NCBI GenBank assembly: GCA_010909165.1
Contig: MU008162.1
Coordinates: forward strand, 682,001-746,000
From: Anthoceros angustus
Lineage: Eukaryota; Streptophyta; Anthocerotopsida; Anthocerotales; Anthocerotaceae
Length of the DNA: 64,000 bases
Direction of reading: 5' to 3'
Positions 51,542 to 61,590 of the stretch are shown here, piece after piece; position 1 is the first letter of the stretch; every line of letters starts with the position of its first letter. Both the position numbers and the translations under genes were made by a program. The notes beneath the pieces are model-generated. The model ran no database searches, was not told the DNA's origin, and saw only the letters and a program-made list of their open reading frames with translations.

Positions 51542-53595
51542 CTATCGCAGAAGGATGGGTGCCATTCGTGTCAAGGTCCTAGGCTGCTTGACAGCATTTA
51601 GGAGAGCTATGAAGATGCTGAACAACGTCAAAGCTCCAGCTTGGTGGGCAGCACCAAGGGAGACGGGTACGTATGTTAGGAGAGTGGAGACTCCAAGAGT
51701 CACCTGCGCAAAACATGGTCTGGTTATTTTCCACTCTCAAAGACCACATGGCCTATTCCAAACCCAAAATGATACTCAGAAGTACCTGAATGGCAGTCAT
51801 GGCAAGAGCACTATTCAGCAGAAATCGCACTTGTGGGTTCACAGTTAGATGCCTGGTTGTGCACCAGACGGTGCCCACGCTTATGAGTGTAGAAATTGCA
51901 AGAATTCGGTGGTCGAGCTGATTACACCCACGAGGCATGCTTTTAGAAACGAACTAAAATGATGCTAATACTAGAACCCACTGAGCAGTGACCACGACAC
52001 TAAGCTGCCAGATGGTTATGCTACTGTATCTGCTACAATGCACGTCCATGCGCTTGTCTCACCTGAACAGTGCTTGTATTCTCAAAGAAGTTCCTGAGTA
52101 GGGGTTGCATCTCGAGAATATCTTCAGGGATCCACCGGTCTCCCATTTTGGGAAACGTGTTGAAGGCATGGCCCTATGACAATCACAACCAAGAAACACC
52201 AGCAGTTGTCATTTCATTGTTTAGAGGAACAAGGTACTCACAAGACACGGGGTTCAACTGTTAGTTCAGCTGACTGGAAGCTCTTACCGCATCATTTCCA
52301 GCAACGAATGCCCCAGATAGGGCTGTCAAACCCACGAGGGTAGCCACAGGCACAAGAAGCTTCCACAGCTTCCTGTTTGCTGAAATCATGTCCACCGTGC
52401 TAGTGACTGACTCGGACACGCCAACAGACAGGGCTGTCCAAAGAAGGCCTGAGTAAATGGCAAATGCCGATGTCAGGTGAACAGCCAGACGATAAGGGCT
52501 GACTCTTGGCTGAGCGTATTCAGATTTGGGCTCCTGTAGACAAGAATTCCACCTTCAATCTCATGGCAGGACATCGTGCTGTCAAGTAACAGCCGAAGCT
52601 GTCAGTTCAATCTGCACAGAAACTATTGCTATTTGACCCAGGTCTTGCTGATTCAGTTATACTTGAGCACATTCTGAATCCATGCAAACCAACACTTTGG
52701 GCAGCTGCAAAGAGATTTACCTCAAGCCCACTCCTGACCATCCACCATCCCACGAATCCCTGAGCAGCGCCCATGCCAAACAACACGGACAGCCTTGCAG
52801 CAAGTGGGCCACTGATGTAGCCCTTGAACCCGAAGTAGGCAAAAGGTACGGCGAAGAGCACTCCAAGTCCTCTGCCCCACATTCTGTGAGCATACTCCAT
52901 CCAGTATATGAACTTGAATTGCTCTAGACTCATACCCTGATTCACACTGAAGCATGCACTTATGTGAGTGGTGACACCCCGCCCACATGTCATTCCATCG
53001 CCCACCCACCCAACCACAAGAATCCAATTCAGTGCCTGCCAAGCTCACCGTTTGTACTCAGGAGACAGCTTGTACTTGTCAAACTCCACCCGCCACTCCT
53101 CAGGTGACAGAGGAGGCAGAGTCCCAGCGAACTTCCAGTCCGTCATGGACAGCCCAGACCTGGTCAGTCGTGTGACTCCTCCCAGCACAACCAAGCTGAA
53201 CACCCACCCTGTGCAGCAGAGCAGCCATACTCGCACCTTCCTCTGGCCTGCGGCTGCAGCCGCAACCGCAGCAGGGGCGTGAATTACAGCGGCGGCGTGG
53301 ATGCAATGCTGAGCTACTGCAGTGGGGCGTCCGCAAACCTGCAACCCATGCAACCCAGAGGGAATTCCCAGGAGTCAGGGTACTGCACCGCCCAACACCC
53401 ACACACCATACATGAGAGGCTGACACGAACATTGTTGAGGGGCAGATTGGAGTAGCAGCGAGTGAAGACCGATCTGGCTGCAAACCCAGCAAAGCCTTCT
53501 CTAGCAAAGTGCGGAGCTGATGAAGCAGCTGACTGCTGCCGGGCCAGCAAAGCGCGCCAGCAGGAAGGAGCTGCGCGGCGACCAACACGGAGCAT
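51542..53595 (-). CDS. COX15: Heme A synthase COX15
   Basis: Mitochondrial inner-membrane enzyme that turns heme O into heme A for cytochrome c oxidase. Seven exons join in frame: 53431-53595, 53049-53338, 52721-52946, 52288-52533, 52063-52173, 51786-51917 and 51542-51703, giving 443 aa. Hallmarks are LGGVTRLTRSGLSMTDWKF, FIYWMEYAHRMWGR with a heme-ligand His, SPYRLAVHLTSAFAIYSGL with a second His, LSGAFVAGNDAGHAFNTFPK, LDHRILA and LGAAHQAGALTLF. The four heme-binding histidines expected of the family are present. The first exon is an Arg/Ala/Ser-rich presequence (MLRVGRRAAPSCWRALLARQ). The gene is head to head with the ARO gene. Confidence 0.95.
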
Positions 53596-53908
53596 CCCAG
53601 CAGGCACGAGGGAAGACGAATGCACCAATTGGGGCCAGGGATCCGAGACGTTCCAAAGCCCAAGCGTATTCAGAAACGGACGCGCTATCGCCACGACCGG
53701 GGCCCTACCACCGAGACGAAAAGCCCGGCCCAACGTTGAAAGCCTTGACGCGGAGAATGCAAGAGCTCGTATCAGCAGCTGCTGGCAGCCTCCAGGGAGG
53801 CGCGATGGTGGATCTGGGTGTGGGCGGCGCTGGGTCGTGATGGGGACGAGCGGGATGGGTGGAGCTGGAGGGTGAGTGCCGACCGGCGGTAGCGGGCAGC
53901 GGTGCGGG
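53596..53908. promoter_or_regulatory. Bidirectional promoter, COX15/ARO
   Basis: 313 bp separate the two start codons on opposite strands. The stretch is GC-rich without an obvious TATA box near either start. Confidence 0.55.
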
Positions 53909-55855
53909 ATGGAGGCGACCAGGATGGAGCTGCACGGGCTGGTGCACAGGACGGATGAGATTCGGACGGCTTTGCGGGAGCCGGATACGCGGAAGCAGGA
54001 ATGCGAGAATCTGAGTAAGCAGCTGGGCATGCTGAGGGAGCTGCTGCTGAGCGCAGCTCGGACGAGTGGGCTGTATGAGAGGCCCACCAAGAGGATTATT
54101 CTGGGTGTGGAGAAGTCTTTGGAGAAGGCTCTGGCTCTGGCCAAGAAGTGCAAGAAGAGCGGCTTCGTGAGGAAAGTGATCATCATGGCCTCGGCCACGG
54201 ACTTCAAGAGGGTGACCCCCATGATCGAGAGCTCAATTGGGGACCTCAGGTGGCTGCTCAGTGTGTCTGCTAGTGGAGATGAGCGGTCGGAGTATGTTGG
54301 GTTGCCGCCTGTGGTGGCCACGGATCCTACTCTGTGTTTCGTATGGGAGCACGTGGCCCGTGTACAGTCAGGGATGGCGGAGATCAGGGCTGATGGTGCT
54401 GATGATCTGGCCACTTGGGCTCGTGATAATGATCGGAATGGGAAGATGATCATCGAGGAAGGAGGCCTGCCTCCGCTTCTCAAGATGTTGCGGCATGGGA
54501 CTGCAGCAGAGCAGGAGAATGCAGGCAGGGCTCTTGGGGTGCTTGCCAGGGACGAACAGCGGGTGCAGGAAATGATCAAGGACGGAGCAATTCCGGTGTT
54601 TCTGCACGTGCTCAACGATGGGCAGATGAAGGTGCAGATTGAGGTTGCCCGGGCTTTGGCTCAGATGGCTTCTTACAGTCGGGATGCTCAGAATAGTTTT
54701 GCAAGCAATGGTGCTATTCGGTTGTTGGTGGCTTTGCTTGCCCATGACACTGTAGAAGAGCCCTCTAAGAACAACAAGGTTTCTATGCACACCGTGGTCA
54801 CCTCCAGGTTGGCTAAAAAGGGGGTTGGAGGAAGGGATGCTCACTCGCTCAAACCGTCGGATCATGAAGGCGTAGGAGAGACTGGGTTGAGCCATGGCTT
54901 GAATCACGAGGTGCTGGATGTCGTCAAAGTCTCTCCGGAGAGGTTGGATGCTCCAGTGAAGCCCTCTGGTGTTGCGGGTGTCAAATCTGCCTTTTCCGGG
55001 CCAGGTTCTGGTGGAGGCGGCTCACTGTGGGGTGCAGGAGAGAATGGTAGAGTTGGACATCAGCGGCAGGCAAGCCGAAAAGACAGGGACAAGGAGGACC
55101 CTGAGGTTAAAGCGAAGCTCAAGGCGGTAGTTGCCAAAGCTCTGTGGATGATGGCCAAAGACAACGTGGCCAACTGCAAGAGCATTACGGATACCAGGGC
55201 TTTGTTATGCTTTGCCAAACTGATAGAGAAAGGGGAGGGTGAGGTGCAGATAAACTCAGTCCAGGCAGTCATGGAGATAGCTATAGCCGCTGAGATAGAT
55301 CCAGACCTGAAGAGGGCAGCTTTCAAGACTAACTCCCCTGCTGCTAAGGCTATAGTTCAACAACTGCTTCGTGTAATTCAAGAAGGAGAAGCTGATTTAC
55401 AGGTGCCTTGTTTGAAATCCATCGGCTGCCTGGCCAGGATATTTCCAGCTGCAACGAACGTCATCAAACCTCTTGCTGCCCAGCTTTCCAACAGGGATTA
55501 TCCATCGGTAGCAGCGGCAGCAGCGGCAGCACTTATCAAGTTCGTAGACAAAGATAACTATTTGAAGGTCGAGCATTCCAAATCAATCATCGTAAGCTCC
55601 GGGGTCTCTCCAATTGTGCAGCTTGTTTCTTTTGGTGAACCTGAAGCACAGTTTTATGCTTTGCAACTGTTGTGCTATCTGGCGATCAATGTGGGAGACA
55701 GTGAATCACTCGATAAAGCTCTGCCAGCACTACGCGTTTCCAGGGACGGGAAGTCTTTAGACTCCTCGATGAAGACTCTTATCTCAGAAGCCATACAGTG
55801 CCTGGAGCTGTATCAGGCAGGGACTGAGAAACATGATATGCACGGATTTTACTAG
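53909..55855 (+). CDS. ARO1: Armadillo repeat-only (ARO) protein
   Basis: Cytosolic/plasma-membrane armadillo protein of the plant ARO family, which controls polarised tip growth and ROP GTPase signalling. Intronless, 648 aa. The N-terminal helical region has SGLYERPTKRIILGVEKSLE and SIGDLRWLLSVSA. Arm repeats follow (ARDNDRNGKMIIEEGGLPPL, GRALGVLARDEQRVQEMIKD). A variable linker (Ser/Gly/Lys-rich, residues about 290-390) leads to the second Arm block (KSITDTRALLCFAKLIEKGE, NSPAAKAIVQQLLRVI). Order and motifs follow Arabidopsis ARO1 as remembered. The start is the ATG at 53909 (MEATRMELHG); the frame opens 11 codons earlier without ATG. Confidence 0.93.
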   Translation: MEATRMELHGLVHRTDEIRTALREPDTRKQECENLSKQLGMLRELLLSAARTSGLYERPTKRIILGVEKSLEKALALAKKCKKSGFVRKVIIMASATDFKRVTPMIESSIGDLRWLLSVSASGDERSEYVGLPPVVATDPTLCFVWEHVARVQSGMAEIRADGADDLATWARDNDRNGKMIIEEGGLPPLLKMLRHGTAAEQENAGRALGVLARDEQRVQEMIKDGAIPVFLHVLNDGQMKVQIEVARALAQMASYSRDAQNSFASNGAIRLLVALLAHDTVEEPSKNNKVSMHTVVTSRLAKKGVGGRDAHSLKPSDHEGVGETGLSHGLNHEVLDVVKVSPERLDAPVKPSGVAGVKSAFSGPGSGGGGSLWGAGENGRVGHQRQASRKDRDKEDPEVKAKLKAVVAKALWMMAKDNVANCKSITDTRALLCFAKLIEKGEGEVQINSVQAVMEIAIAAEIDPDLKRAAFKTNSPAAKAIVQQLLRVIQEGEADLQVPCLKSIGCLARIFPAATNVIKPLAAQLSNRDYPSVAAAAAAALIKFVDKDNYLKVEHSKSIIVSSGVSPIVQLVSFGEPEAQFYALQLLCYLAINVGDSESLDKALPALRVSRDGKSLDSSMKTLISEAIQCLELYQAGTEKHDMHGFY

Positions 55856-57507
55856 GAGCCACCAGCTGCTTGTGATTTGTCTCTTCCGCAGAGTCTCTTC
55901 CATCTCGCCAAGGCTTTGCCAGAAGTTGTGTAGGAGGAAATGAATTGAGAGGGTTGCATGCAGCATATCGAGCTCTTCTAGAACTTTCCAGAGCATCATC
56001 TCAGACTTGTATCACATTGACTTGCGATATTTGTCGTGATTGTAATCTACATACTTTGTGTAGTTTTCAAAAGAACGGCCTTTCACAGAGCTGTGTTTGA
56101 ACTTGAGAACTTGGCTCGCTCCAAGACAGCGTTGCCTTCTATATGCACCAACGTCAAAGCTAGGAAGCAACACGACAGCTGCCAGCACAACCTAAAAGCT
56201 GCCAGCACAACCTAAAAGGAGTTTCTAGGCAACGGGTTTTCATCGCCCTGCAATGAGTATTGGCCAGTGCCTTTCATCGCCCTCCAAAGGTGTTGGCCAG
56301 GGCGTTTCATCGTCCTTAGCAGGGCGTTGGCCAACGCTATCTTTAGGACGATCACGAGTGCTGGAGACGCGGCATCCTTTCATCGCCCTGCAAAGGGCGT
56401 TGGCCAGTGCCATCTTTAAAATAATCACGAATGCTGGCATCAGCTTACCGATGGTAAGTAGGTCCTTTCATATCTCGGACGCGACATCTTAAGAGCATAG
56501 GTCCTTCCATATCTCGGACGGTAACATCTTGGAGGCGTTTGGGGGTTCCAGTGTAGATTAGTGCGGGCATGCCCCCCTAGCCTGGTGCCCCGTCATGGGT
56601 TGTCCCCTTTCCTGAATGTCCCATTTCTTTTTTTTATGAAGTCTCTACATTTCTCAAGGAGTTTGCCTTCCAAAGACACAACAGGCAAGAAGGGACTCCA
56701 TTTCAATAATGCAATATAGGACGCATAACAAGCTGGAGTTTCCAATTTCAAAGAAACATGAGCAACCCAAACCTTTCACGAATGTTTTGGACAAGAAGGG
56801 AATAATTGATAGAAAAAATTTTCAATGATTTTCGTAACGAGCCTTTTAGTAAATGAAAGCGAGAGAGCAATTTCAGAAAAGCTTTTATGGAGTGTATCAC
56901 ATAAATAATAAATATATAATAAATGTAGAAGGAAAAAACAACGAGCATATCATCAGAGAATTATTCGTAGGTTTATTAACGTATATTTATTTGGCATAAG
57001 GTTATGCATGTGAAACTGGAACATCATTTTAATGACAATAACTTCAATTTTTTATTTTAAATAAAAATGAGCAAAGAGACGGAATGTGCTGAGTTGTCAT
57101 GCCATCATAAGGCACGCGTAAGAAACTCAAAAACGTTCTTTACGTTGTAAAAAAAGAATGAATTAATAAAAACATCTTATGGTCAAAAGTGGAAATCGAT
57201 AGAAGATGAAAGTGGTCGGCTTATGATCAACACCTTGTTAGCTAAATTTACGCTACAATGCTGAAGCTTTTTGTCAATCACCTCATCCACTTGACGAAAT
57301 ATCTGCGTGAAAGGCAAAATTGTATGATCTAAACTCTAAAGCCTCAAAAAAATGGCTGGCCGAAGACTGCACTCCAGTCGCTCTACGAGCTTGACTTCGT
57401 GTACAGTTTAACTTGTTAGTTGAGGTCTCCCATTTGGCTATGATAGCCTGGAAGAGCATTAAGCCTCCTCAACGCTCCCCTGGGTACACGAGGCAGAGTC
57501 TGACCGT
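55856..57507. other. Intergenic region with local repeats, AT-rich at right
   Basis: Includes a duplicated AAAGCTGCCAGCACAACCTA near 56185-56215 and the repeats at 56240-56415. At about 56570-56640 a GC-rich block ends in a T-run and looks like a retroelement end. 56700-57450 is AT-rich with nothing recognised. Confidence 0.45.
56240..56415 (+). repeat. Short tandem-like repeats (TTTCATCGCCCT...GGCCAGTGCC)
   Basis: About four imperfect units of 35-50 bp, each starting TTTCATCG(C/T)CCT and holding GTTGGCCA. The units partly pair with each other (GGGCGATG/CATCGCCC). Confidence 0.65.
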
Positions 57508-59094
57508 TCAGCTCGTTTTTTGAACGTGATGGGATGTTGCAACATTTGTCAATCTCCCTCCCATGAAAAGTGGTGTGTACGAGTGAAAGATAACGAGGGC
57601 CACCAACACCGAAACGTTAGCAGCAAAGAAGAGAATGCTGGCGATCCAAAGAGGGAAGAAGACGTTCCTGCCCTTGAACTCCAACAAATAGGCCCACGCT
57701 AGCCAATGCAGCTGTGTGAAGAGCCAGAAACCGCCACATAGAGCTCCCCCCAATCTTAGCCTGGTCATAGGTAAAATCAAAGGCAAAAGGCAGAAGAACC
57801 AGATGAAGTACTGAGCTGTAATGACCTGCACAAGGACAGATCAACTGTGTCATTCTCAAAAGAGGCCACGTTCAAAACAGATACAGGTCAAAGAGACAAC
57901 CAGTTTGTCATACCTTGTTGAAGGCCACGAAAGCAACAGTCTGTGCAAAGATGCAGAAAGGTAGATCCTTGGCAAAGCTTACAGCCAGGACCAGTTGCAC
58001 CGATATCTGTGGTATGAAGGACAGCAGCCGTTCTAGAACAGTGAAGCCCACGTCATAGTGAAGGTAGATGTGGTAGAAGTAGATGGAAAAGTTATGTCTT
58101 GGATCCGTCCGTGTCAAGTGGTATAACAGAGCTTCGTGCAGAAACTGTCGCCCATACAGCCCATAGGAGACACCAGTTAAAAGGAAGAAGACTCCACCCG
58201 ACACAAGCCCGAAGATCAACCTTTCCCTTGTGATCAGCAGCGCCATGATCCTTGACACTGCCCCAGAGGTTCTCCCACCCTCCGCCGCAGCATGGTTTCC
58301 CTTTGCCACTTTACCATGGTATTGTTCATCAAGAAGGATCAAGATGGATGGAGCATAGATAATTGGGTAGATCCTGAAATGCACAATGATGCCATACCAC
58401 ACGGCAGCCTGTACCACCCGACCTGTAAACAACCACCCCTCAGATGCAGAACAAGATTGCTCACAAACCCAGGCCCCTGCACCAGCACCAGAGACATCCT
58501 ACCTTTCATAAGACAAATGAGCAGTACGAGCAGGACGGCAGACACAAGAGCCTCGCAGTTCCCCCGAGTGGCCACAGCAAAGGTGAAGGGGTTGAAGAGC
58601 CATGCTGCAGCACAAGCCTCCGCCAGCTTCCTGGAGAATCCCCGAAGCCGGACGCAGTCCCGGATCAGCACACCCACCAGCAGATCTGCATGACCACACA
58701 ACGGTCTTATCCTTCAGCTTCTCCACCCTGCTAGAATGCCTGCACCGTTCACCACTGTGCTTCATTAGAAACACAACCTCTCCCGGAGCTCTGGATCGAG
58801 GGACTCACCACCCGAGGCGAACAACACCTTGCCCCAGCACCGATGCAACCAAGAATTGGGCAGCAGAATCAAAGCCAGCAAGGGGGAGTAGCGGTACGTG
58901 TCTCTCAGAAACGGGGACTTCCCGGCTGCCATGAGTCCAGCTGCATCGGAGAAGACCGTGTAGTCGATGTCCGTGTAGGGAACCTCCATATGAGCGTCGT
59001 GCCATTCTCCATACCAGATCAACGCGACACGCAACAGTCCTGCTGCCCAGAGCACACCTCCAGGTGGAAGCCTTCCCCATTTCATTTCCGTCAT
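57508..59094 (-). CDS. PIGM: GPI mannosyltransferase 1 (PIG-M / PEANUT1)
   Basis: ER membrane enzyme that adds the first mannose to the GPI anchor from dolichol-phosphate mannose. Four exons join in frame: 58809-59094, 58503-58685, 57914-58422 and 57508-57825, giving 431 aa. The luminal DxD motif lies in [20 protein letters not shown]. Other signatures are [74 protein letters not shown] and [20 protein letters not shown]. Many hydrophobic helices cross the membrane, as expected. The family's partner is PIG-X/Pbn1. The start is the ATG at 59094 (MTEMKWGR). The gene is head to head with MPC1 across 240 bp. Confidence 0.95.
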
Positions 59095-59334
59095 CCCTGC
59101 GTGGCCAGATATATCTGGACTGACACGCTCTCATCAGCGTGTCACTTTTCTTTTCAGTTTTCACAAGCTAGGGATCCGCGATTCCGTTTCCAGAAGGCGG
59201 ACCGGGCTCGATCTTTTCCTCCAGGTACGTCTTCCCAGCGGGTGCCACGCCGGGATCGCAGAACCCTAGCGTAGGGGCCTGGTCTGACTGTCTGACTAGT
59301 TGCTTGGAATTGTGATTTCCCACAGGTGCTCGCA

Positions 59335-59860
59335 ATGGCAGCTCTCAGAGCTCTATGGAACAGCCCGGTGGGACCTCGAACCACGCATTTCTGGGGTCCG
59401 GTTGCGAATTGGGGATTTGTTGCCGCAGTAAGTGCTTCGGGGATCCGGTTTCATGCTGGATTCCGTCTGAGGTCGAGTCCATTCGGTGCTTCATTCTGAG
59501 TTTCTTTGAACGAAGCTCCTTCTCGGTTTTTTGTGGAGGTGTCTCATGCCAGTTGCTTAAATTCAGGGTTTTGCGGACATGAGCAAGCCACCTGAGATGA
59601 TCTCAGGCAACATGACTGGAGGTAGGTGTTCATATGCCTGCCTCATTGGTGCTCACAGTTTCTAGCCAGGCCATCCTTTGCTTTGGAGCTCATGCAGCTG
59701 GTTGTATGGCTCTTCCGTGGCAGCTATGTGCGTGTACTCTGCTCTGTTTATGAGATTTGCTTGGATGGTGCAACCACGGAACTACCTTCTCCTGAGCTGC
59801 CATGCTGCGAATGAGACAGTCCAAGGCTACCAGTTCTCTCGATGGGCCAAACACGAGTAA
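59335..59860 (+). CDS. MPC1: Mitochondrial pyruvate carrier 1, paralogue A
   Basis: Pyruvate carrier subunit of 94 aa in three exons: 59335-59427, 59567-59621 and 59724-59860. Exon 1 gives MAALRALWNSPVGPRTTHFW, exon 2 FADMSKPPEMISGNMTG, and exon 3 FMRFAWMVQPRNYLLLSCHA then ANETVQGYQFSRWAKHE. It is highly similar to the minus-strand copy at 50858-51336, with equal last-exon length (137 nt). It shares a short divergent promoter with PIG-M. Confidence 0.93.
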
Positions 59861-60284
59861 TTTTCACACCCTGGTGGTAGGGCCGTTGCTCCTTGTAGGG
59901 TAATACGGGGAATCGTTCTTACGTGTTTGTTTGATGTTGTAGGTTCGGATCCAAAGAGCCTGCCACCACTAGTAGCTAGTGCTCCAAGACTCCGACACTG
60001 GTTTCCGGGGGGTCAGAATTTCATCAGCAAGCTCGGTTTTGCAAATCTGGTGGCAGCTAGAGATAGCAGTTTCTTGTAAATTACCCCATTATTCAAAGCA
60101 GAAACTGTTCAGGATCCGTTTATCAGTCTGGTGACTTGTCAACGAATTATTCACCATTTCTAACCATGCCACAGTTATGTGCTCCAATGCGATACTATTC
60201 TCCTGCAGGTCTATTATTGAGAAGGTGATTATCCTGCCTCTTTTCTCTTCCCTCCTTGAGGTTTCTCCTCCTCCCCAACGTTGG
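59861..60284. other. Spacer after MPC1
   Basis: Non-coding by inspection: the MPC1 3' UTR and then AT-rich DNA up to the minisatellite. Confidence 0.45.
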
Positions 60285-61590
60285 GGCTTCAAGAGCCGTT
60301 CCTAAAGAAGCATGATGGGTAGACGACGTCAGGGCTTTAAGAGCGGCTCCTGAAGAAGCATTATGGGTAGACAGGCTTCAAGACCCGCTCTTGCATTATG
60401 GGTAGGCTTCAAGAGCCGCTCCTGCATTATGGGTAGATAGGCTTCAAGAGCCGCTCCTGCATTATGGGTAGATAGGCTTCAAGAGCCGCTCCTGCATTAT
60501 GGATAGATAGGCTTGGGTAGATAGGCTTCAAGAGTCGCCCGCTCCTGCATTATGGATAGATAGGCTTGGGTAGATAGGCTTTAAGAGTCGCCCGCTCCTG
60601 CATTATGGGTAGACAGGCTTCAAGAGTCGGGTAGACAAGCTTCAAGAGTCGCCCCAAGAGTCGCCCGCTCCTGCATTATGGCTAAACAGGCTTCAAGAGT
60701 CGGGTAGACAGGCTTCAAGAGCCCGCTCCTGCATTATGGGTAGACAGGCTTCAAGAGTAGGGTAGACAGGCTTCAAGAGTCGCCCGCTCCTGCATTATGG
60801 GTAGACAGGTATCAAGAGTCGCTCTTGAAGAAGCATTATGGGTAGACAGGCTTAAGAGTCGCTCTTGAAGAAGCATTGTGGGTAGACAGGCTTAAGAGTC
60901 GCTCTTGAAGAAGCATTATGGGTAGACAGCTCAAAAAGCATTATGAGTAGACAGGCTTCAAGAGTCGCTCCTGAAGAAGCATTATGGGTTTCTAGAAAAG
61001 CTTCATGGGAAGGGTTCAAAAAGCTGAAGAAGCATTATGGGAAGAAGCATTATGGGTAGACAGTTCAAAAAGCATTATGGGTAAACAGTTCAAGAAGCAT
61101 TATGGGTAGACAGTTCACAAAGCATTATTGGTAGACAGTTCAAGAAGCATTATGGCTAGCTAGTTCAAAAAGCATTATGGGTAGACAGTTCAAGAGCCGT
61201 TCCTAAAGAAGCATAATGGGTCATTATGGGTAGACAGATAATGGATCATTATGGGTAGACAGTTTAAGAGCCGCTCCTGAAGAATCAAGAGCCGCTCCTG
61301 AAGAAGCATAATGGGTAGACAGGGTCGCGCCTAAAGAAGCATAATGTGTAGACAGGGTCGCGCCTAAAGAAGCATAATGGGTACACACGGTAGACAGGGC
61401 CGCTCCTAAAGAAGCATTATGGGCAGACAGGCCCGAGCGGCTGGGATGTAGGAACTTCAAGACAGGCCACAGCGGTTGGGATGTGGGGGCTTCAAGAGCC
61501 AATCCTAGATAAGCATTATGGGTAGTTGGGATGCGGCGGCTTTAAGAGCCCATCCTGGATGAGCATTACGGGTAGACACGTCCAAGATGG
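60285..61590 (+). repeat. Minisatellite with GCATTATGGGTAGACAGGC unit
   Basis: About 1.3 kb of degenerate tandem repeats of a ~37-45-bp unit (GCATTATGGGTAGACAGGCT then TCAAGAGTCGCTCCTGAAGA). Unit length varies. Blocks near 60500-60700 are higher-order duplications. The last units (61500-61590) merge into the neighbouring retroelement coding sequence. Confidence 0.85.

Noticed and set aside
61224-61502. 92-codon minus-strand frame within the minisatellite
   Set aside because: Its internal repetition is just the tandem array read as protein.
60285-61590. Possible CRISPR-like array
   Set aside because: Repeats are degenerate, variable in length and without unique spacers; this is a plant minisatellite.
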